From the NCBI RefSeq assembly GCF_004379255.2, contig NC_056035.1, positions 34,983,208-35,047,207 on the forward strand: a DNA stretch of 64,000 nt, given 5' to 3'. Numbering within the stretch: position 1 is the first letter of the stretch; the number at the start of each line of letters is the position of its first letter. Below the pieces are notes generated by a model. It made no database searches, had not been told where the DNA came from, and worked only from the letters and a program-made list of their open reading frames with translations. Shown piece after piece: positions 1 through 13,231 of the stretch. The DNA comes from Salvia splendens (lineage: Eukaryota; Streptophyta; Magnoliopsida; Lamiales; Lamiaceae). The translations under genes were made by a program, and so were the position numbers.

Positions 1-819
1 TATGTTCAAACCTATCATCATCAAATCGTATTCTATGAGATATGATTGATAAAAATAATTTAATTAGTTAAATGTTTTGTTTGCGTGATTAGACATGTTA
101 ATGTTAAGCATAACGCGACCATCATCTAGTTACTCAATTGGATTACCAGTTTATCATCCAAAAGTTAAAATATTTAATCATCCTCCAATCCAATCTACAA
201 TACACAAATTTTTAAATACTCTCACAAAGATTATAAGTACTATAATTATTGGTTTTAATTGTTACTCTTTCTATCCTAACTTTTCTATCCTAAGCTGGTT
301 GATCCATTTCATTTAAACACCGGATTCAAAAATTGATGTAAATAATTAAATAAAATGAGAATAAAGTAGAAAAGAGAATAAAATAAAAAGGTGAAATAGA
401 GACTAAATGAAGAGAGAGGATAAAGCTTTTGCCAAAAAAGAAACGGAAACATTTTGAAGAGTAGCCCGAGACTAGGGGCAAATATGTAATTATAAAATTA
501 GATTTGGATGCATCATGAGATGGGCCCGAATGTTGGCCCAAAATAATCGAAATGTATAAAGGAGATGTATTCGGGCTTTGTTTGTTTGATTCGTATTCGG
601 ACCCCACTTTTGAGACCCAAACAGTGAAAGGCTAAAGTGACACCTATTTTCACCGCATTTTGGATTGTTGCGAGGTTTTGGGCCACGTTTCAATGGCCCA
701 TTTAATGGGTGACATGACAGATATGCCCTGTTTGGTCGGAGTAAATGAAGTCTTCGGGAATTATGCATGATATGATGGAAAAAAATTACTAGTAGCCTGT
801 GATTGGAAAAATAATTATA
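1..819. other. AT-rich intergenic stretch
   Basis: No gene is supported here. The short open frames are AT-rich and show no recognisable domain. A moderately GC-richer patch near 510-700 contains several GGCCCA-type motifs but no coding signal. Confidence 0.5.
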
Positions 820-1016
820 CTCCATCTGTCTCATCTATGATGACATTTTTTTTTAATTTATGCCAACTAAGATGATACAATTCTATTTCTAGTAACTTTC
901 TCTCCCCAATTAATACATCAAACTACTTTCTCTCTAATAAAATATTCAACTACCTTTCTCTCTCAATTTAATACTTGTATCGATTAAGAAATATGTTATC
1001 TTAGTCGGGATGGATG
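820..1016. mobile_element. Degenerate Stowaway-like MITE
   Basis: The left end reads CTCCATCTGTCTCATC after a TA. The right end, read on the other strand, begins ATCCATCCCGACTAAG. The two ends are imperfect inverted repeats with the CTCC-type start common in plant Tc1/mariner MITEs. It is non-coding. Boundaries are approximate because the arms have diverged. Confidence 0.4.
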
Positions 1017-1666
1017 AAATAATTATAATAAAGAAAAAGTAAAGTAATAGAAAATAATGTAAGGAAACATGGTGCCAATTCTGTGGCGTTCAGTTCATTA
1101 AATAATAGTGAAATAAACCACGATAAATTATATAATATTAAATTAATTATAGGGGTAGATATGAAATGATTAATTATGAGATATAATATAATCTTAATAT
1201 TATAAAGATAGATCAAATTTTGAAAAAAAAAGAATGTTATCAAATAAGTGATAAAACTAATCACAACTTTTAAACATAAGTAATTATCGTAACTGAATGA
1301 CCTTTCTCTCTATTAGAGTATCCACAATAGGGGGATACATTGGTGGACAAGCCACTTTTATTTGTCCACAACCACAAAAAAAAATGTCCACAGCAATAGT
1401 GAACACTTTTTATTTGGACACATTTTATTTTGCAATTGATTGTATATTTTAATTCAATGTGAATAAAAATTATCGGAAAGAAAATAAATTGGAAAAGAAA
1501 ATTAAAAAAAGAATAAAAATATGTGCCCATATATTCATTGTATTATAGATACGGGAAAATTATACAACGAACATTTTATAAAAAAACAATATAAAAACAC
1601 CGCCACCGTCTACTCGGTGGCGTCATCGGAATCCGCCGCTTGTTCTCCATCTTCCTCGCTGCCGCG

Positions 1667-1683
1667 CCCCCCCCCCCCCCCCC
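1667..1683. repeat. Poly-C tract
   Basis: An almost pure C run lies inside the 3' part of the Myb-like pseudogene (poly-G, i.e. glycine codons, on the coding strand). It is prone to slippage, so its length may be unreliable. Confidence 0.85.
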
Positions 1684-1699
1684 GCCGTTGCACGTGTCC

Positions 1700-2952
1700 A
1701 CCCTAGCTGCTCTCTGATCTTCTGCATGACCTCGTAGTATACGGCCTTGGTGACCGGGTCCGTCGCTGTCTCATAGTGAACGGCGTTCTCCTAGAGTTGT
1801 TTCATCAACTGCACATCCAGGTTCCTGTGCATCACCGAGTGGGGTGTAGAACCCACGGAGCGCGATCCAGATGCGGCCGCGGAGAAGCGGGAAGCACCTG
1901 CGGCTCTAGCGTCGCGGATAGTGAACTGTTGACCCTGAGGACGTGGGCGCAGGGAGTGTGTGGCGGCAGGCTCGTCCTCCATATCGTCATTGAGGTCGAT
2001 TGTACGTGAGCCGCCGCTGCTGCTGTAGATCCCGGCTCTGCTGAGTCTAGTCCGCTTCGGCCCAGGAGCTTGGGTAAGCTCTTCCGCACATATGGCCTTG
2101 AATTTCAGGCAGTTCTCGACAATGAGAAATTCTTCCCAGTAGCCGAACTTTCGCCAGCGTTCAGTGTTGAACTGGGAGAATGACAACGCCTTCACGTCGG
2201 CTTCGTTGCGCCCACTATCAACAATGCATATGTTGTTCTCGTATATGCCAACGAACCTCTTGATAGCTCTCAGAATCTGAGACCACTTTTTGCGGAGCTG
2301 GTCCGGCTCACGCGGGGGCGCCCCTCGGCTTGAACTCATCGTAGACCACCATGACGCTCTTCCAGAACCTTAACTCGGTCTGATTGTTGCCAACTGCGGC
2401 GTCGGATGTAACGGCATCCCATGCCCTTGTCACAGCAATGGACTCCTGTTTGGTGTAGTGCGTGGACTTTTTCCAGACGACATTTCCACCGCCACCGTCG
2501 GCCTCACCACCGTCGCCGCCGCCTCCTCTCCCCCCACCGCCGGAGCCGCCGCCGCCGGCTCTCGCTGGAACCAGGGTCTCCATGCGTGCTGGCGGGGTCT
2601 CTGGTAGGCCCGGACTCATCATACCCATCATCTGCTCCAATGTGAATCTATCGAAATCAGACAAAGGAGACTGGGTGGGCTGGAAAGAGTGAGAAGGGGT
2701 ATCCAGACGCGGATGGTTGATCGAGTCCATATTGGGTCGGTAATCCACGAACGCCGAATAGGGACAACCCATATTCCTCTGAGACGAGGAGGATTGACCC
2801 CGATATTGGGGTGTAGGTTGCCACGACGGGGATGTCGGTGCCCACGATTGAGATGGAGGAGGAGTGGGGCTCGATCTCCACGGCTGGGTAGGAGGATAGT
2901 TGTCGTAGCCCGAGTCTCCGGTGTCGGGGGAATCACTGTCTCCACCGTGCAT
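1700..2952 (-). pseudogene. Myb/SANT-like Harbinger accessory protein, broken
   Basis: The ORF starts at 2952 on the minus strand. It has a Pro/Ser/Gln-rich N-terminal part, a Gly-rich stretch, then a Myb/SANT-like (trihelix-like) domain starting near WKKSTHYTKQES and continuing past DQLRKKWSQI, and a C-terminal segment. In PIF/Harbinger transposons such proteins cooperate with the DDE transposase in binding the element ends. Two lesions are visible. A one-base slip in a G/C run near 2310-2340 moves the frame between the two halves. An in-frame TAG lies at 1793-1791, after which the family-like sequence ENAVHYETATDPVTKAVYY continues in the same frame to about 1700. Homologues of this type are often mis-annotated in plants as NAM-associated or GST-T3-like proteins. 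It is not expected to be functional. Confidence 0.75.
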
Positions 2953-3090
2953 ATTGAATGAAATATAGAGAGTGAAAAAGGGATAGAGTGTGAAAATAGT
3001 GGTGTAGATGTGTGTAGGGTGAAAATGAAGTGGAAGGGAGTATTTATTAAAAAAAAAAAATTTAAGTTGTCTAGCGTCGCGGCGCCGGAT

Positions 3091-3204
3091 ATAATTGTAG
3101 CCATAAGCATGTTTATAAAAATAAAAAAAAGTAATCCCTACTAATTGATTAATTGTGGAGGACCCGATTGGGCTATAATTGTAGCCATCAGCATGTTTAT
3201 AAAA
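3091..3204 (+). repeat. 30-bp direct repeat, two copies 84 bp apart
   Basis: The 30 bp at 3091-3120 and 3175-3204 differ at one position (CCATAAGC versus CCATCAGC). They flank about 54 bp of unrelated sequence next to the right side of Harbinger element H1. They could be a duplicated terminal segment or a small local duplication. Confidence 0.7.
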
Positions 3205-5705
3205 AGCCCTAAAATGTGGCCCATTTTAAGTTCTATCATCAATACAAGCCCATGATTAAGTTTCATAATTTAATTTTATAATCTCCACACTCAAGTTATC
3301 AAATCGCATGAAATCAATTTGATGATCTGCATGAATTTCGCTGCGGTATAATGCGATCAGTTATGACTACCTTCTTCTTCAGGTAGCAATTGGCAACTTC
3401 GATTTTCAGAGCATGAAATTTAATGGTTTATCTTTAACTGCTAGCTGAAAATTTGTTGTTTCCAGTTTTCATGATTTCATCCCCTGTTTAAATAATTTCT
3501 TCGGATACTGAATGAAATGCTGTATTCTAATTGATGTTTTTTACAACGCAAGGGCGGTTTTCGTGGAGCTATTCTATTTGTAGTTGCTCGAATTGAATTT
3601 TAAGTGCTGTTACAGAGTATTTTGGAGATTTATGGTATCATTGTTGGTTTTGTCGATGGTATAGCATGCCTTTCCTTTATTAAAGAAAATCAAGAGAAAA
3701 TAGTTCCGATTTACTGTGAGATGATGGATTTCCAATGGATAAAGTTGGTGTGATGCTTGATAGATAGTGAAATAAAGTATTTTGGAAAATTAGGCATGTC
3801 GTCTAGTGGGAAGCTCTCCTCTTTTCTCTTTTCTTTTTCTACAAAATCTTTGCCGCCATCGTGATCGTGATCATCATTATTGCTTGATCTTCTTTTCTTA
3901 TTGAAATACTAATCTAGCTGAACTTAGGATGGTGAGTGGGGAAATTTTAGATTTCCCTTATTAGTTAGAGCATTGAAGTTTGCAAGACAGAGGGAGATTT
4001 CGGAGATTCGAAAAGGAAAGAAGAGACAGGTAATTACGATAATAAGGCAATATCCTTGAGCCTAGGCTTTTTAATGAGATTTTAAAAGCAAAGAAGAAAA
4101 ACCACTTGTTTCTCAAGCAAGCTATGAAGGGTCATAATGTGGAAAGTTAGGAGCATGGCAAGTCTCTCTCTCTCTCTCTGTATGTGTTTAGTAGGAATAA
4201 TTAATGTTGATATTGCCTATTTATCACTAACATGTTCGATATGCGCCTCTTGCGGAAACCTATTCATGACTCGAATCTCGAATGACACCTGTTTCATTAC
4301 AATGTAGAGCTTGTTAATTCAGTGGGTATTTACACAATTCACTGTTGCTCATGAGTATTGAATAAGATATAAAGAGCTTCCGGTTTCATAGTTTTCCTTG
4401 GAATATGTTCTCTCGTACTGCTTCATTTTCTGTACAAAGGGTAATCTGCATCAAAACAACAACGATTCTCTGAAAGTACTTAAACAGAACTAAGATAACA
4501 ATTTATGAGGTGTAAGTATATATGCACTGAAAATAAATAAATGTAGTCATCTCTTAATTTTCATGTCAATTCATTGATTATTTCCAATTTGGTCTTGATG
4601 TATGCGGAGCGAATTCTTTGTGATATTAATATACAGTATCATGAATGAGAAAATCGTGTCTGCCAATGGTCATCCCAACTGACATATGTTCTTCTGAAGT
4701 AACTCAGAGTGTCTTTTTGAGTTGTTAGCTAAGTAAATTATATTACAACTTTTTGGTTTAGGTCTTATCTCTAACCTCTCACCCCCTCACAAGAGGACAA
4801 GGTGAATGTTCAGATTTTTACAGTAAAGTAATTCAGAGTAGATGATCAAGCATGGTGAAAATGATTGGACCTTTTGCATTTCATGGTTGATGTATAACAT
4901 CCTATAAAAAGCTTTCTAGATAATCAGGTTCATCGAGTTTCTTAATTCTGCATGCATTATAAGTTCTAGGATAATCTAAAATATTTTGCATCCATTATTT
5001 ACATTTTCAATGCTATGGTATTATCTAGTTGTGGCTTGTATGGATAAGGAACTAATTGTTTTTATTTATCTTATATGATGTTCTTTGATTTCATTTAGAT
5101 CAGTACTGCTTACAATTTTGACATTACTACAGGGCAGAGACAAATGTATGTTGAGATTGAATATTTAAGAATCTTACTTTGTATTTAAAGAATATTGGTA
5201 CTAGACACAGTCACATATATTTCACTATGTCATTTGTTATTCTGGGGAGAGGGGAAGAGTTTAATTTCTGGCTTTCTGCAGGAAAGTAAGAAAGTAAAAG
5301 AACATGAATGTTTGAACCATCTTGCAATGCAAATTGGTATATTCAGATTGGTAATTGATGGTTTTTATTTTGTGAAGTGAACCAACATAAATAAAGGGAT
5401 CTGTGGAGTTTTTCGGATAAGAAACCATCAGATAATTGATACGGGTAACATTGACAGCAGGAGCAAGAATTTATCGTAAGTTGGTAACTGTTAATGTGTC
5501 AGAAATCTTGTAGTATAAAATTTTTCTATAGAGTTAACCAAATAACAGCTTATATTGTTTTTAACGGTACACCTTGCATACAAAGAAATGGTACCACTTT
5601 ATACTTCTAAGATTAATGATAGAATGAAAAATACTTACATCATTGTTTCTCTACCACTCACATCTTACCTGGCTATATTTTATGCATTTGGACTAGTCAA
5701 ATTTT
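3205..5705. other. Intergenic region with no supported gene
   Basis: The sequence is AT-rich. A (TC)n microsatellite lies near 4162-4180. No open frame with a recognisable domain was seen. The part adjoining 5706 probably contains the 3' untranslated region of the minus-strand MATE gene. Confidence 0.5.
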
Positions 5706-7268
5706 TTATAAGGCAATTACTTCTTCCTCACATTTTAATAATAAATCTGCTTGCACATATTCATTGCTTACACCAACCAAGTCATTCGCCCGCAGTGCTT
5801 CATTCTCCCAATCTGTTCTATCAATTACTGATAAAATGGATAATACGCATACGACCTGAGCTGCTAAAAGCCCATAACAAAGGCCCATGAACCCCATATT
5901 CCAGAAAAAAGCCAGAGCTACTGCCACAGGTGCTCCCATCATGTAGAATGAACAAAAGTTTATAGCTGCACCAATGCTAGGCCTAGCACTTCCTCGGAGA
6001 GCCCCGCAACAAGTGGTTTGTGGACAATTGGCCAGCTCACAAAGTCCAATAATAGGCAGCACTGCCACTGTCAGCTCAAGAACTTCATTGTCATTGGTGA
6101 AGACCCTGCCCCATGCTTCTCTTCCTAATGTTGTCAGTAGAAATCCAAATACTGATGAGAGAAATGCCAATGCTATGGCTACTACAGTTGCTAAGCGTGC
6201 CTTGTTTGGCCTGCCTGCTCCAAGTTCGTTGCCCACTCTAGTAGAAATAGCTGCACTAAGTGCTGAAGGCAATGTGTACATAAGAGATGTGGTTTGTATT
6301 ACGATAGCTGATGTTGCAAGTGCAACATGGGGTTTGTAGAGGTAACCAGATAGAAGTGTCATCAACTCGTACCACCACCATTCCAAACAAACACCCAGGC
6401 AAGTAGGGATTGTTAGTTGAAGTAGCATTCCCCATTCCTTCCAAAGTGAGATAAAGCCTGGCTTGTTTGAAGGTTTTGCTGAGGATTTAAACCAATGAAT
6501 CTTCTCTTCATGAGAACATTTTATATAGCCTAAAAGAAGTAGCAAGAAGTTAAGATTGGCAACAAATGTGGAAATTGCTATCCCCTGGATGCCAAGATGT
6601 TGATAGAAAGTAAAGAAGATGGCGATTGGAAAATGTAGTAGTGTTGCAACCAGAGTGCACCATAGCAATGGCCATGTTTTCCCTTTGCTGCGTATGTAGA
6701 TACGTAGAGGATAAAGTAGGCTGTTGACTATAAGATCAGGAATTGCAGAGTGGCAGTAAAGGCTAGCAATATGTACTACTTCTGGTTCTTGATTGAGCCA
6801 TAATAAGAGAGGCCCAAGATATATCCAAAGAATCCCAATGGGTATTGATGCAAAAAGCAACAGAATTATTGTTTTTTGAAGGGTGAGAGACACCATGGTT
6901 AAGTTCTTGGATCCAAAAGCTTGGCTGCAGAGTGGTTCCATTCCAATGGCAAGGCCATAAAGCACAGAGTAACCTGTAATGTTGGTGAAGCCGATGGCTA
7001 GAGCACCTCCTGCCAGCTCCAAGCTTCCTAGCCTTCCTATGCATGCTACTGAAATCATGTTTTTCAGGTAATTTAATATGCCCATAACCAATATCGGAAA
7101 TCCAATGTCAAAAACATTCTTCAGTTCCTCCATCACCTAGCATAAAAGACTTGTCAGCATTATAGAATGTTACTGGTACAGAGTATTATGTTCTTTGAGT
7201 TTTGAAGATTTTATTAATCTTACCTCTATCATTGTCAAGCTTTTTTTGTTGTCGGTTGCTGCCATCAT
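5706..7268 (-). CDS. MATE / DETOXIFICATION family efflux transporter
   Basis: This encodes a multidrug and toxic compound extrusion transporter, a 12-helix antiporter that moves organic solutes across plant membranes. Two exons are inferred. Exon 1 (7268-7224) begins at tandem ATGs and encodes a short hydrophilic N terminus (MMAATDNKKSLTMIE). The 87-bp intron 7223-7137 has a GTAAG donor and a CTAG acceptor. Exon 2 (7136-5706) joins in frame and carries the whole membrane domain. The predicted length is 491 aa, usual for the family. Plant MATE hallmarks include GRLGSLELAGGALAIGFTNI, EPLCSQAFGSKN, LRIYIRSKGKTWP, SAISTRVGNELGAGRP and CGALRGSARPSIGAAIN. It most resembles the DTX48-56 group, but the exact orthologue and substrate are not assigned. 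Exon 2 alone has no ATG at its boundary (it opens with GTG after a stop), which is why the upstream exon was sought. No inactivating lesion was seen. Confidence 0.9.
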
Positions 7269-10200
7269 TTTCCTTTTTGCTTGTTCTTCTTTTCTCCTCT
7301 CTTATTTGGTTGAGTTATGTGGCACTGTTGATCTCACAGCTCATATACACTTTTCTGCACTTCAAAATGCATGCTTACAGCCCACTTACTCCCATGCTGT
7401 TATGGGAGTGACATTCCATGGGACAGTAAGGAGTTTTTATAGGCCCTCGGAGTGGTGGGTTTTCAAAATTCTTTTTCCTCTTTCTTGTGATGGAACATCT
7501 AATTAAATGGTAAAAAAGAATCTATAGTGGCTTTGTGCCCTAATCTCATATAATAACAGATTCCTCAAACTTTAATTTGTAACTTTGCCAAATATATCTG
7601 AGCATATCTGCTTCCTAAAATAAAAGAATCTTGCAGAAGAGTAATATTTACCTAAATATACGATTGATCTCCACATGTAGGGGTTTTCTGTATTTATACT
7701 TGTCATTTTTTTAATGTATAGTCTGATTTCTGCTGGCCTAATTAGTTGTAATATTTTTAAGAGCTGAATAACCGTTGTGGTTAAATACAATTTTAACATT
7801 AACCCACTTGCAAAATGATGTTTTCACTCTTCACTATGGTCGTCAGGTGTAAGTGTGTAACCTTGTAAGGTGGTTTACGCTTGTTTTTACTAATTTCCTT
7901 TGAAATGCTCATAATGTTGTTCTGTAGTAGTTTGTTATAAATCTCTATTGTACTGTGTACCATATTATGTGTTGCATTAAGAATGTTGAACTACTTTTTT
8001 TTGCCTGAGAGAGAGTTAGAGTTCTTGATATTGTCAAGAACCTTTATCAAAATATCTGCACAATATCACCATCATGCCTCTGTCACTTAATGATGGGAAG
8101 AATCTATTTGTAGTGGTGGAAGGAATTTGTTCAGGTCCATGTCGCATTCTAGCTATTATTTTCAAGTAAGCATAAATCTTCCATCTTGTGCTTGCATCAC
8201 AAGTGTATCCAAGATCCCCGGGAAAATCTCCTTGTCAACTATAGCACATGCATGCCTTATCCAGTAAAGTTTCTACTAGAAGACTTCTTTCTGTAAACGT
8301 TGCACCATTTCCACTTTGTAATAGTTAGGTTCTTTGAGAAAGAGACACTCGCACAAACACACACCCTCTCTACACCATCAATTTCCTCATCTTCTGCGGT
8401 AAAAAAATGTGTACTATGCTGCTACCCTAGATTTAGTTAGTTTTGGATGTATATTTAATAGTTTCCATCATATACCATGATCTCTACAAAGACATATCCC
8501 ATAAGCATCATAGAGTAAATTTCACAACATCATCCTTTTGCACTTGTGCATGTCCATAAGAGACAAACAATGAAACAATGCAGATTCATGTATAGATATC
8601 TCATGCATCCTGATTTTTTATCATTTATGTATGAAACTGTATGTGTGCTTTTCTGTTATCCATCCTGTAAAAATAGAACATTTTTACCTTTCATCTATTA
8701 TGAAAAGCATCTATCTCAAAGCACGTTATATGTAAAAAAACAATGTACCCAGTTATCTGTTACTGAGAGCATAACATATGGTGCCTTTGTCTGAAGGTCC
8801 ATTTGAAGTCCGATCTGTTTGCAACCTGGAAATAATCTTGTCATGCTTATATGAAACCATGCATGTGTTTATTTGTTGCACCAAATGAGTGACAAATCAA
8901 ACCCGCGCGTAAATTATTATCCCCACTTCGCATAATCTTGTAGGCAAATTGCATCTCAAGCATCTACTTTTATTCCCACCGTTGAAAGATGGGATGGGAT
9001 TGGATGGGATGGGGATGCGATGGGGTACCTCCCCACTCATTTCCTTATTGAACCCCAAAAGGGGCAGTACTGTAATGGAGAAAAAGTGCTATTTTTAAAC
9101 TGTCATAATCTCTTGCTGTTGCTATGTTGCTTTTCTCTTGGTCCCAAGGTCTTATGGAGTGGTTATGAACAACAGAAACAACTGACAGGCAAACACGGCG
9201 TGGCTCGTTTCCTTGACAGATGAAATGCATTTTCTCACACTTATGGATTCGAGGAGTAAAAAAGTAGGGTAATCTTGATCCTTTTGGTGAGTCAATGAGA
9301 TATTTTCTTCTTGTGGGCTATTATTATTTCCTTTATTTTCACTCCTCATGATTTAGGTTGAGGCAAAAAACGTGCTATTTTATACATGCCACATCTATAT
9401 TTATAATGTTTACTGTGTTACTCTCTAAGAGCTTGAGTTACCGAAATCCAACTTGCAGAAAGTTAAGTCTAGCTTATATGCCTTTGCCCCATATCCACTT
9501 TGCTTAATGTAGTTTGTTGACAAGCAAGATCGAGTTCTAATGAATAGTTATCTTGAGCTTAAAATCCTTGGAACGACAGTGATGTATTTAAAATTTCATA
9601 AAAACATGTCATCTGATCAAGATTCAATTTGTAATTTATTAGTATGCGGATCAGGTCATGCCTTGTCCAATGATTTTACTCAAGACTCTCCCTGCTCAAA
9701 ATTATGTAGGGCCGGAACCAAATAACAAATCATACAGTTGAAATGCAATCCGAAACGTAACAGTAGTGCCATAATATTCCCTTGTAGGGGCCATGGTTGT
9801 TGAAAATGCAAACAAGATATATAGCACTTTGAGTCTTGTCTTGTGGGATAGTGAAGAATGCTCTTATTAGCACTATAATATTGACCATGATTTAGGAAGC
9901 AGATCATAACCTAGGAAAATGGCTTGGTGCAGAGAATCTGCTATAGCTAGATTGTCCACATAATTTGGTCTCGTCTCGGTTCGTTTCGTTTCATCATGAT
10001 ATGTCAAGAAATTAAACACGATGAAATTCCCCAAGACAAATCTACAGAGTCAACCATAGAAACCAAAAATTGTCTGGCACTTGATTTTTACTTTGTCCTT
10101 GTTGGTGGTGCTTCTTTATGGGGTGCACACTCTATTTGTACCAGTAGAAAGTTGCAATGAATAAGTTGGATGGCATTTTGAAACTTCTAAAACTCCAACC

Positions 10201-13008
10201 ATATACTCTATTAGATAAAGGAAGACTCTTTTAGCATTCTTGTCTCATGTCTTGATCCAAACACATTTAAACACTAGTAAAATGACAAATATGACACTCC
10301 ATATGGATTAGGATTCCTTCTTGTGCATCTTGAGTCAGGTCAGTTATGTTTTTCTATTCTTTTATTTTACACTGCAAGTGCCATAATTAAGTGATAGACA
10401 AGAGATTGAGGTGGATTAGTGCTCCTTGATAAGAGATTTTATGATTTATAAAATACATGATTGAGTTTTTTTCTCAAAAAATTCAACTATTTCAATGAGA
10501 AACGTATTTGTATATCTCAAGTTTTAATCCATCATAGTGAATAATGAATCAACCACAACCTACAGTGTTTTTGGCATTCTTTTGTCGTGAGGATCACAAA
10601 AAAATCGAATTTCAATTCAAATCTTCTGGTGAAAGGCTGTTGTGGATGCCACCATACGTACCCTTCGTTGCATGCACATGCATGTCAATTTTTAGGTAAT
10701 CCAAACGTGCTTCTTTTCTCTGTCCCTCTCTCCCTTTTATATATAGTTTGTATGCATATAAATATATGAATATGTATGCCTCGTGTACATGTTCATGCAT
10801 ATGGTACACGCGCGTGTTACTTTTATATGAATTCCCAAAGGGAGAATGAGAAACTCAAGCAACCCCAACTTAATTAAATTGTACATTGAAATTCAAAATG
10901 TTTTGTTAGGCTAAATGGTTATTAGATATCTTAATTAATGTCTAATTCTTCATTGAAAGCGTTTTATCACTATTCCTTTTTATTCTTTTCTGATCAAAGT
11001 TGTTTGGACTTCGCCACAATTATAATTAATTTTTGGATTCTACGAGTAAAAAAAGTTCCATTTTATTAGCAAGTAAAAAATTCTACTCCATCACTTTGTT
11101 GATGGGGTTGGTATGGCATGGATGTGCACCATTAATATATAAATGGAGCATGGAAGATAAATGAAGCTTACCAAAAAGGACTCAACATGCTCAACTAGTT
11201 ATTCAAGGGACTCAAACACAAAAATTTATATGTGATGCAAATTATCATGTGATTGGGTGGGGGTGGGTGGGGTGCATTATCATGTAACATGGATTTATAA
11301 GTTGATATGACATTATCCTAATTTTCACCATTCCATTGTAACAGGAGTTGATTTTAGGGGAAACACTAGGTTTTCCATTTTGTATTAGAGTTCAATTTAA
11401 TTTCAGTTTCATACCGAAAAGTGCCTAAAATATTTTTCAAATATAGAAAATAATTAAGTCATGTATGATTTTATATTCTTTTATAATTTTTATTAATTTT
11501 AATTTGAGGGGGGGGGGGGGGGGGGGGATAAAGTGAGGTCATAATCATGTGATGTTAGTTATCAATCAACTACAAGAAATAGGGCATGACATGATCAAGA
11601 ATTTCTTCAATCTCAACCATGTGGCTTCAATTTTAGATGAGAGTTAATTAAGTGTTAGGACCACACTTTTTCTTGCCTTAATAATTAAATTCTCGTTAAG
11701 TCTTCAATCACTGTCTTAAGATTTCTTTATGAAATTACTGCTTTTTTCCTACTTTTCTTTCTTTCTTCTTTATTGGACCAAATTATGATTAATTTTACTT
11801 TCTACTTGATTATTATGTTTGTCGGTAGTTAGTGATACGATATCACAGTAAAAAAGAAAGAAATAATTAAAGATCAAATAAATAATTTGTAAATTATGAT
11901 AAGGATAAAGGTCAGATCGTAATTAATATTTATTGGAAAAAACTTAAATACCCTCTTGAATTTTTAACACTAGTAATCAAATCTTATACAAAAAGGTGAC
12001 AACAATAAATTGTCGATACAAGTATAAAATTCAACTAAATCGTAAAACTGAAATTAAAGAAAAGATGGTTAGTGAATATCATCCAGCCGAATCAACCTCT
12101 GTGAAGCTATTCTAGTTAAAGAAAATTATGTTGAATTAAGTAACCATTTAAGATTAGCTTAATATGCTGTATAATTATCAAGGAACCTGAATATGACGTT
12201 CTTTTAGGAAATTATTATCATACAATTAAGTAATCAATGAAAGTGTGAAACCATTACATCAATAATTTCTTTAAATACTTTCACATATCGAACACCTCAT
12301 AATGCCAATTTAAAGATGCACATATCTTAATTTGGGGCAAAAATACGTTTTAATGATCCCTTTTTTAGATCAAAAGCCCCGAACTGATTGAGGGTTAGGC
12401 AAAAATTTGTCACTATTTATTTTATCACTATAATAGTTAGGCAGAGGAAACCTAACTTCACGTGCAATAATGATATTACAGATAATTTGAGAAAAAAATG
12501 GTAATAATAATAATAATTAATGGGTAAGGTTCTTGCCGAACTTCAATCTTGATATACACGATTTTAACATCATCAATAATATATATTCTCCTATCTTTAT
12601 TTTTAGGAATAGTGAGAAGTTTCTCATTTAAAACATTGTTTCTTTCCCATCTTTACCATATGATTGGATCTGCATTAAAAACACAAAGGTGATTCTCATA
12701 TTCAACCTATTAACTGCAGAAATAAAACGTAGTCCGAATATCGAATTTTTATTTATGTTTTCAATATATCACCACAAAAAGTACTTAATGCTATCTTATT
12801 TAATGGGTCATTATCTCTCTTTTTTTAGTTTCTCTCAAATTTTCCATTGAAATATTCCATTTCCATATTTAGTAAATAATTTGTCTCTTCTCTCACCTCA
12901 TTAAAACATTAAATAATACATTTTCTTTTCTATTAATACACTCAATATCCTCATCTAATATCAAGTGCAATAAAAAATGCAATCATCTTGAACGCGACTA
13001 ATGAAATA
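7269..13008. other. Long AT-rich intergenic region
   Basis: No gene is supported in these 5.7 kb. The part next to 7268 must hold the MATE promoter and 5' untranslated region. Low-complexity features include a G/A/T-rich stretch near 8990-9027, clustered CATGCA motifs near 10670-10800 and the poly-G tract at 11508. No tRNA or clear transposon termini were recognised. Confidence 0.5.
11508..11527. repeat. Poly-G tract
   Basis: This is an uninterrupted run of 20 G in an AT-rich setting. The run length may be affected by sequencing or assembly slippage. It could form a G-quadruplex, but no function is implied. Confidence 0.9.
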
Positions 13009-13231
13009 CTCCATTTGGCCCATAAAAATATATCACATTTGTTATTTTAGAATGCCCCTTAAAAAAGACTAATTCTGTTCAATGAATTTTTTTTCTCTCT
13101 AATGAGGTGGGTCTCATTCCACTAACAATACTCCAATCAATTTTTCTTTATATCTATCTTTTACTTTACCAATTGTGCATTAAAAATCGTGTCTTTCAAA
13201 TGTTTTCTACTATTTTTTAGGGACGAAGAAG
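13009..13231. mobile_element. Stowaway-like MITE
   Basis: The element is flanked by TA on both sides (13007-13008 and 13232-13233). The left end CTCCATTTGGCCCATAAAAA is an imperfect inverted repeat of the right end (CTTCTTCGTCCCTAAAAAA on the other strand). It is non-coding and about 223 bp. Confidence 0.5.

Larger units (their letters stand above)
1316..3120 (-). mobile_element. PIF/Harbinger-type element with only the Myb-like ORF (H1)
   Basis: The left end starts GAGTATCCACAATAGGG immediately after a TTA (1313-1315), matching the terminal motif of the other Harbinger-type elements in this window. The interior encodes a Myb/SANT-like accessory protein on the minus strand and no transposase. 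The right end is not resolved: a 30-bp sequence occurs twice at 3091 and 3175, and no clean terminal repeat is visible between about 3090 and 3205. Confidence 0.55.

Noticed and set aside
2421..2961. Arg/Pro-rich plus-strand open frames
   Set aside because: They are opposite the Myb-like pseudogene and reflect its Gly/Pro-rich, GC-rich composition.
5195..5380. Short open frame between H1 and the MATE gene
   Set aside because: Isolated, no domain, AT-rich and no recognisable neighbours on that strand.
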